In this document: one piece after another, positions 34,067 to 37,826 of the stretch
How positions within the stretch are numbered: position 1 is the first letter of the stretch
Layout of the letters: the number at the start of each line of letters is the position of its first letter
DNA from: an uncultured SAR116 cluster alpha proteobacterium
Lineage (GTDB): Bacteria; Pseudomonadota; Alphaproteobacteria; Puniceispirillales; Marisalimonadaceae
NCBI GenBank assembly: GCA_902618025.1
Contig: CACMYY010000014.1
Span: 1-37,826 of the forward strand
Reading direction: 5' to 3'
DNA: 37,826 bases
Made by a program: the position numbers and the translations under genes
The notes under the pieces: model-generated
What the model was told of the DNA's origin: nothing
What the model saw: the letters and a program-made list of their open reading frames with translations, nothing else
The model's database searches: none

Positions 34067-34804
34067 TTGGTTGAACTTAAAAGAGAAGAGTTATTAATAA
34101 GTGAATTAGCTGATTTACTGGTACATGATAAGCATATAGCTGTAGGTGCTGCATCGCCAATTCCTGGTGCAGCAGCTCTGTTGGTAAAAGAAGAAGCTAA
34201 ACTTCAAAACAATAGATTAAGAGTTACAATATTACATTCAAATAAGTATAACAATTTTACTGATGGTGCTAGAGAACTTTTTGATTGTGCTGCTCAAGGC
34301 AGAATAGATACTTTCTTTCTAGGAGGTGTTCAAATTGATGGTGAAGCTAATATAAATTTAGTAGGCACTGGTAGTTATGAAAAAATACAAAAAAGATTTC
34401 CAGGTTCATTTGGGTCTGCTTTGATGTATTTCGTAGTTCCACAAATTATTTTATTTAGAGAAGAACATTCACCAAGAACTCTAGTCGATAAGGTAGACTT
34501 TATTTCTGCACCTGGATTTTCTGACGAAAATATCTACAGACCTGGAGGACCAAAATTTCTATTAACTAATAGAGCTCTATTTAAATTTAACAAACAAAAG
34601 AAACGTTTTTGTCTTTTAAAAATTCATAATAATGAAAGCTTAGAAAATATCATTAAACTTACAGGATTTAAATTTGACGTTGATGACAAAATAACAAATA
34701 TGTCTACCCCAAATAAAACTCGTGTAGATATATTAAGAAATAAGATTTCCTATATGGTCTCAGAATTTTATCCAGAATTTGCCGATAGAATTTGGGGTAT
34801 TTAA
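34067..34804 (+). CDS. Family I CoA-transferase-like subunit B (GctB/IpdB-like), possibly without the catalytic Glu
   Basis: The beta subunit partner of the gene just upstream. Segments VGAASPIPGAAALLV (26-40), AQGRIDTFFLGGVQIDGEAN (76-95), NLVGTG (97-102) and VDFISAPGFSD match the family. The region 55-67 (ILHSNKYNNFTDG) is where active transferases carry the glutamate that forms the CoA thioester, and no Glu is visible there. TTG at 34067 is the start, with AAAGG at 34053-34057. If the Glu is truly absent, the pair may be a hydrolase or a ring-opening enzyme rather than a transferase. Confidence 0.78.
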   Translation: MVELKREELLISELADLLVHDKHIAVGAASPIPGAAALLVKEEAKLQNNRLRVTILHSNKYNNFTDGARELFDCAAQGRIDTFFLGGVQIDGEANINLVGTGSYEKIQKRFPGSFGSALMYFVVPQIILFREEHSPRTLVDKVDFISAPGFSDENIYRPGGPKFLLTNRALFKFNKQKKRFCLLKIHNNESLENIIKLTGFKFDVDDKITNMSTPNKTRVDILRNKISYMVSEFYPEFADRIWGI

Positions 34805-34810
34805 CTCATA

Positions 34811-35491
34811 ATGAGAAGACCAGCACTATTAATTTTTATTTTAATTAGTACTTTTTTAATATCTTACATATATCTAGAAGAAGTTTTCAGTTTAGAAGAA
34901 TTAAAGGAACATATTACATTTCTGAAAACATGGGTTAGTGAAGAAATTTATATATCAAGGATTTCATTTTTTATTTTATATGTAATATTTTCAGGTTTGT
35001 CTTTCCCTGTTGTTCCTACTATTTTGACCATTGCCGCTGGAGCCTTGTTTGGAGTTGTTGAAGGTGTAATTATAGTTTCCTTTGCATCTACGGTTGGGGC
35101 ATGTATTTGTTTTCTATTATCGAGATATCTTTTAAAAGATTTCATTAATAATAAATTTGAAAAAACAAAAGTCATTATAGACAATAACTTTAGCAAAAAT
35201 GGTATTTATTATCTTTTAAGTCTTAGATTAATACCTACTATTTCGTTTGTATTAATAAATTTAATTATGGGAGTCTTACCCATTTCGCTTTTTAGGTTTT
35301 ATTATATAAGTCAATTAGGAATGCTTCCTGCAACTGTAATTTATGTAAATGCTGGCTCAGAAATTTCGAAAGTTGATAGTATTAATGACATTATGTCATT
35401 TACACTTATAGTAAGTTTTATATTAGTAGCTATTCTTCCAATTTTGATAAAGTTTTTAATGAACTATTATACCAAGCTAAATAATATTTAA
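34811..35491 (+). CDS. VTT-domain (TVP38/TMEM64/DedA-like) membrane protein
   Basis: A 226-residue inner-membrane protein with about six hydrophobic segments. The VTT core runs from [20 protein letters not shown] and [20 protein letters not shown] through [23 protein letters not shown] proteins are implicated in lipid scrambling and carrier recycling in other organisms. It starts 6 bases after the CoA-transferase beta subunit stop, suggesting coupled translation, and its stop overlaps the convergent acs gene in a shared TTAA. Confidence 0.84.
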   Translation: MRRPALLIFILISTFLISYIYLEEVFSLEELKEHITFLKTWVSEEIYISRISFFILYVIFSGLSFPVVPTILTIAAGALFGVVEGVIIVSFASTVGACICFLLSRYLLKDFINNKFEKTKVIIDNNFSKNGIYYLLSLRLIPTISFVLINLIMGVLPISLFRFYYISQLGMLPATVIYVNAGSEISKVDSINDIMSFTLIVSFILVAILPILIKFLMNYYTKLNNI

Positions 35492-37428
35492 GTGTTTTTT
35501 CTGTTTTGCACTAAATTTTGAACAACTTGAGGATCAGCCAATGTTGATACGTCACCTAACTCTTCATGTTCATTTGCAGCTATTTTTCTTAATATTCGTC
35601 TCATTATTTTACCTGACCTTGTTTTAGGAAGACCTGGGGCAAATTGAATTAAATCTGGTGTAGCAATGGGACCTATTTCTTTCCTTACCCATTGTTTTAA
35701 CTCTGTCAATAATTCTTCTGATGTTTTTACGCCAATATTTACAGTAACGTATGCATAAATGCCTTGACCCTTAATGTCATGTGGGTAACCAACAACTGCT
35801 GCTTCAGCAACATCTGTGTGAGCTACAAGAGCAGACTCAACTTCTGCAGTACCCATTCTGTGACCAGACACATTTATTACATCATCAACTCTTCCTGTTA
35901 TCCAATAATATCCGTCTTCATCTCTTCTACATCCATCACCAGAAAAGTATCTTCCGGGAAAAGTTGAAAAATATGTATCTATAAAACGTTGGTGGTCACC
36001 AAAAACCGTCCTCATTTGACCTGGCCAAGACATGTTAATACATAGATTTCCTTCAGTGGCTCCAGTTAATTCTTTGTTATCACTGTCAACAATAACTGGC
36101 AATATTCCAAAAAAAGGTTTTGTAGCAGAACCTGGTTTTGTATCAGTGGCTCCTGGTAAAGGGGTGATCAAAATCCCTCCAGTTTCAGTTTGCCACCAAG
36201 TGTCCACTACTGGACACCTTCCATCACCAACAACATTGTTATACCAATTCCATGCTTCTGGATTAATTGGTTCTCCAACACTACCTAAAATTCTCAAGCT
36301 GTCTCGTTTTGTTTTTTTTACTGGTTCACTGCCTTCAGCCATCAATGCTCTTATTGCTGTAGGAGCAGTGTAGAATATATTAACTTTATGTTTATCCACT
36401 ATTTCCCAGAATCTACTTACAGTTGGGTAGTTTGGCACACCCTCAAACATTAATGTAGTAGCGCCATTTGATAGTGGCCCATAAACTATATAAGAATGTC
36501 CTGTTACCCAGCCTACGTCTGCAGTACACCAATAAATTTCACTTTCTTGATAATCAAAAACATAATGATGTGTCATAGAAGCATAAACCATATATCCTCC
36601 AGTTGTATGAAGAACTCCTTTGGGCTTACCTGTCGATCCTGAAGTATATAATATAAACATTGGATCTTCAGCATTTATTTCAGAGGGTGGACAATTAGCT
36701 GATGCTTTTTCCATTTCTTCGTGATACCAAATATCTTGGCCGTCTATCCAATTAATTTCAGCTCCTGTTCTTTTAACTACAATTGTAGTTTTGCACATTT
36801 TAGCTTTTGAAATGGCCTCATCAGTATTAGATTTTAAAGGTATCTTTTTTCCTCCTCTTATACCCTCATCTGCAGTAATAATAATTGTTGAATTACAATC
36901 TTCAATTCTTCCAGCTAGAGCGTCTGGAGAAAAACCACCAAAGACAACTGAATGAATAGCACCTATTCTAGTACATGCTAACATTGCAACTGTTGCTTCT
37001 GGGATCATTGGCATATAGATTGTTATTCGATCACCTTTTTTTGCACCAGCATTTATCAATACATTAGAAAATTTACATACCTGTTCATAAAGTTCATTAT
37101 AGCTAATATGTTTGGACTCATTTGGGTCGTCACCTTCCCAAATAATTGCTGTATTGTTACCTTTGGTTTCTAGATGTCTGTCTAAACAATTATAACTAGC
37201 GTTTAGTGTTCCATCCTCATACCATTTGATATGAAGATCTTCTTTATTATAGGACACATCCCTAATTTTTGTATAGGGCTTAATCCAGTCAATTCTTTTA
37301 CCATGTTTTTCCCAAAATTTTTCAGGAGAAGTAATAGATTCTTCATACATTTTTTCATACTCAGCCTTATTTGCATGAGAATTTTTAATTATGTCAGAGG
37401 ATGGTTCATACAAATCTTTATTAGTCAT
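35488..37428 (-). CDS. acsA: Acetyl-CoA synthetase (AMP-forming)
   Basis: Activates acetate to acetyl-CoA through acetyl-AMP in the cytosol. The ANL-family motifs are all present: [11 protein letters not shown] (261-271), [28 protein letters not shown], and the C-terminal [12 protein letters not shown], where Lys607 is the residue acetylated in regulated Acs enzymes. The 646-residue length and colinearity along the whole chain with Acs make this firm. It begins 20 bases after recX on the same strand. It would support growth on acetate or on acetate released by the deacylases in this region. Confidence 0.97.
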   Translation of the reverse strand: MTNKDLYEPSSDIIKNSHANKAEYEKMYEESITSPEKFWEKHGKRIDWIKPYTKIRDVSYNKEDLHIKWYEDGTLNASYNCLDRHLETKGNNTAIIWEGDDPNESKHISYNELYEQVCKFSNVLINAGAKKGDRITIYMPMIPEATVAMLACTRIGAIHSVVFGGFSPDALAGRIEDCNSTIIITADEGIRGGKKIPLKSNTDEAISKAKMCKTTIVVKRTGAEINWIDGQDIWYHEEMEKASANCPPSEINAEDPMFILYTSGSTGKPKGVLHTTGGYMVYASMTHHYVFDYQESEIYWCTADVGWVTGHSYIVYGPLSNGATTLMFEGVPNYPTVSRFWEIVDKHKVNIFYTAPTAIRALMAEGSEPVKKTKRDSLRILGSVGEPINPEAWNWYNNVVGDGRCPVVDTWWQTETGGILITPLPGATDTKPGSATKPFFGILPVIVDSDNKELTGATEGNLCINMSWPGQMRTVFGDHQRFIDTYFSTFPGRYFSGDGCRRDEDGYYWITGRVDDVINVSGHRMGTAEVESALVAHTDVAEAAVVGYPHDIKGQGIYAYVTVNIGVKTSEELLTELKQWVRKEIGPIATPDLIQFAPGLPKTRSGKIMRRILRKIAANEHEELGDVSTLADPQVVQNLVQNRKNT

Positions 37429-37448
37429 TTTCTAATCCTTTTATATTT

Positions 37449-37826
37449 CTATAAATTATCTTCTAAAATTAAATTAGCTTTTTCAATATCTTTAATATCA
37501 AAAACCTTTTTAACAATATCTAATGAGAAACCTCTTCTTGAGAGAGCTCCATACCATTTATTTTTTAATTCAAATTCATCAATTTTATTCTCTAAATTCT
37601 TTTTATAATATATACCTATATTTTTTTTCTTAATAAAATTTATTGCTGCGATCATTTCTGCGTTTTCATGCCCCTCGTCTACTGTATTAATAGCACATTT
37701 GATTATATCGTTTGAGATTCCTTTTTCATTTAATTTTGCATAAATAAATCTTTCTGAACCACCTTGACGTCTGATTGAACGAATTTTTGTCTCAGCAAAA
37801 CGCTTGTCATCAATGAATTTTGCTAA
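37449..37826 (-). CDS. recX: RecX family regulatory protein (partial, 5' end beyond the window)
   Basis: The minus-strand frame is open from the right edge to TAA at 37449-37451, giving 125 residues of the C-terminal part. RecX three-helix repeats are visible: FIDDKRFAETKIRSIRRQGG with LNEKGISNDIIKCAI, and later NKWYGALSRRGFSLDIVKKV. The ATG at 37655 is internal and should not be taken as the start. RecX proteins bind and inhibit RecA filaments. No recA is in the window; acsA follows on the same strand after 20 bases. Confidence 0.82.
   Translation of the reverse strand, partial: LAKFIDDKRFAETKIRSIRRQGGSERFIYAKLNEKGISNDIIKCAINTVDEGHENAEMIAAINFIKKKNIGIYYKKNLENKIDEFELKNKWYGALSRRGFSLDIVKKVFDIKDIEKANLILEDNL

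Noticed and set aside
1-37826. tRNA, rRNA, CRISPR, transposase, integrase or phage genes
   Set aside because: Looked for on both strands by eye; no repeat array, tRNA-like cloverleaf, terminal inverted repeats or mobile-element protein was seen.

Overview
The window is strongly AT-rich, densely packed DNA from a bacterial chromosome. Very short intergenic gaps, many ATGA-type overlaps, abundant TTG starts and a gene set dominated by uptake systems suggest a streamlined marine alphaproteobacterium (SAR11-like, HIMB59-like or AEGEAN-169-like). The PyrE form, with its long tail and TTDG PRPP motif, also points to Alphaproteobacteria. The taxonomic call is inference. No rRNA, tRNA, CRISPR array, insertion sequence or phage gene was seen.

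Region 1 (1-6180) holds an M20C amidohydrolase (ureidopropionase/carbamoyl-amino-acid hydrolase type), orotate phosphoribosyltransferase, an unrecognised lysine-rich protein, a PhyH-type dioxygenase, a PlsC-like acyltransferase and an amidase-signature hydrolase. Region 2 (6318-9200) is a molybdenum-cofactor cluster: moeA, a MobA-MobB fusion and a ModE-like DNA-binding protein without the molybdate-binding domain.

Region 3 (9316-17302) looks like an aldonate/sugar-acid catabolic island. It has an enolase-superfamily dehydratase coupled to a mutarotase on the plus strand. On the minus strand an idnD - dctP - dctQ - dctM - gluconolactonase run converges on them, and an IdnO-type 5-keto-gluconate reductase is divergent from idnD. 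The IdnD/IdnO pair suggests L-idonate to 5-ketogluconate to gluconate, followed by lactone hydrolysis and dehydration steps; no kinase or aldolase is in the window. dctQ appears to start upstream of its first ATG, at an ATT or ATC codon. Just downstream lies a decayed Lrp/AsnC regulator (17399-17865).

Region 4 (18012-26503) pairs a complete peptide-type ABC transporter (fused DppD-DppF, DppB, DppC, DppA) with three different N-acyl-amino-acid hydrolase families (M20D, N-formylglutamate amidohydrolase, aspartoacylase/AstE). This is consistent with uptake and deacylation of N-acylated amino acids or small peptides. In both transporter operons an intrinsic-terminator hairpin separates the binding-protein gene from the permease genes.

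Region 5 (26636-37826) contains an alpha/beta hydrolase with an MFS exporter, and a minus-strand run of a secreted DUF4864-like protein, rhodanese, a DUF1932-type dehydrogenase, an OFA-like MFS permease and an EamA permease. It then has a secreted TPR protein, a two-subunit family I CoA-transferase-like enzyme whose beta subunit seems to lack the catalytic glutamate, a VTT/DedA-type membrane protein, acetyl-CoA synthetase, and the 3' part of recX running off the right edge.
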